The position numbers and the translations under genes are program-made. The notes beneath the pieces were generated by a model. That model had not been told where the DNA came from, did no database searches, and was given only the letters and a program-made list of their open reading frames with translations. Of a DNA stretch of 35,047 bases, positions 35,014 through 35,047 are shown piece after piece; within the stretch, counting starts at the first letter, position 1, and each line of letters begins with the position of its first letter. The DNA is taken from positions 1 to 35,047 of the IMG/VR virus record IMGVR_UViG_3300009545_000046; one strand, given 5' to 3'. This DNA is from a virus.

Positions 35014-35047
35014 GAAAACAAAGCTATTGCACTAGCACTTGATCTCG

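Noticed and set aside
1-35047. Search for integrase, attachment site, repressor, toxin-antitoxin pair and insertion sequences
   Set aside because: No tyrosine or serine recombinase motifs, transposase or IS-like terminal repeats were seen. The RHH and HTH proteins lack a lysogeny context, so a temperate lifestyle is not supported by this window.

Overview
The window is a 35 kb piece of a tailed double-stranded DNA bacteriophage genome. It begins inside the tail module, and a long tape measure with a CCCAAAC-type tail-chaperone frameshift points to a siphovirus with a long non-contractile tail. The base composition is moderately GC-rich (estimated by eye). GTG starts, GTGA/ATGA stop-start overlaps and GGAGG/AAAGGA ribosome sites are common. 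Together with families known from actinophages (prim-pol/ATPase primase, RecB-like PD-(D/E)XK nuclease, small CPSK..WHLT-type and zinc-ribbon proteins, DUF6197-like proteins) this suggests an actinobacterial host. The host genus cannot be fixed from the sequence. No tRNA, CRISPR array, integrase or clear lysogeny repressor was seen. Terminase, portal, capsid and any replicative DNA polymerase must lie outside the window if present.

Layout. (1) 1-14218, plus strand: tail terminator, major tail protein, frameshifted tail-assembly chaperones, a virion-morphogenesis protein, tape measure (four 44-residue repeats), a 1373-residue minor tail protein with three carbohydrate-binding-like repeats and a LamG-like domain, a C1q-like tail protein, then an HNH-like protein, a GH25-like hydrolase, a small membrane protein, a papain-like protease and a holin. 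(2) 14307-16233, minus strand: small unknown genes behind two TTTACA-N17 promoters. (3) 16364-18536, plus strand: nucleotide and recombination genes (dCMP deaminase, RuvC-like resolvase). A 30-bp perfect palindrome and an extreme cluster of the 7-mer TGAGACC run through this module. (4) 18602-24776, minus strand: DPFG-motif protein, RecB-like nuclease, a string of small translationally coupled genes, SF2 helicase. (5) 24952-27802, plus strand: ribbon-helix-helix protein and prim-pol/ATPase, behind a 14-bp inverted-repeat operator shared with module 4. (6) 27957-34981, minus strand: a long operon array of small proteins, including five tandem paralogs plus a decayed sixth, a HAD phosphatase and zinc-binding small proteins.

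Convergent modules are separated by strong palindromic terminators (14259-14300, 18554-18593, 27805-27946). Divergent modules share promoter regions (16234-16363, 24777-24951). Minus-strand operons are almost entirely ATGA/GTGA/TAATG-coupled.

The most unusual signal is the GAGACC/GGTCTC cluster at 17214-18000. It holds 17 copies in 787 bp against about one per 2 kb elsewhere. The copies occur on both strands and in all reading frames, and are nearly absent from the codons for the conserved deaminase core. It behaves as a DNA-level (or RNA-level) element laid over protein-coding sequence. Other points of interest are the paralog array with its internally deleted relic, the DPF[G/A]xP motif shared by three replication/recombination proteins, and start-proximal hairpins within genes.
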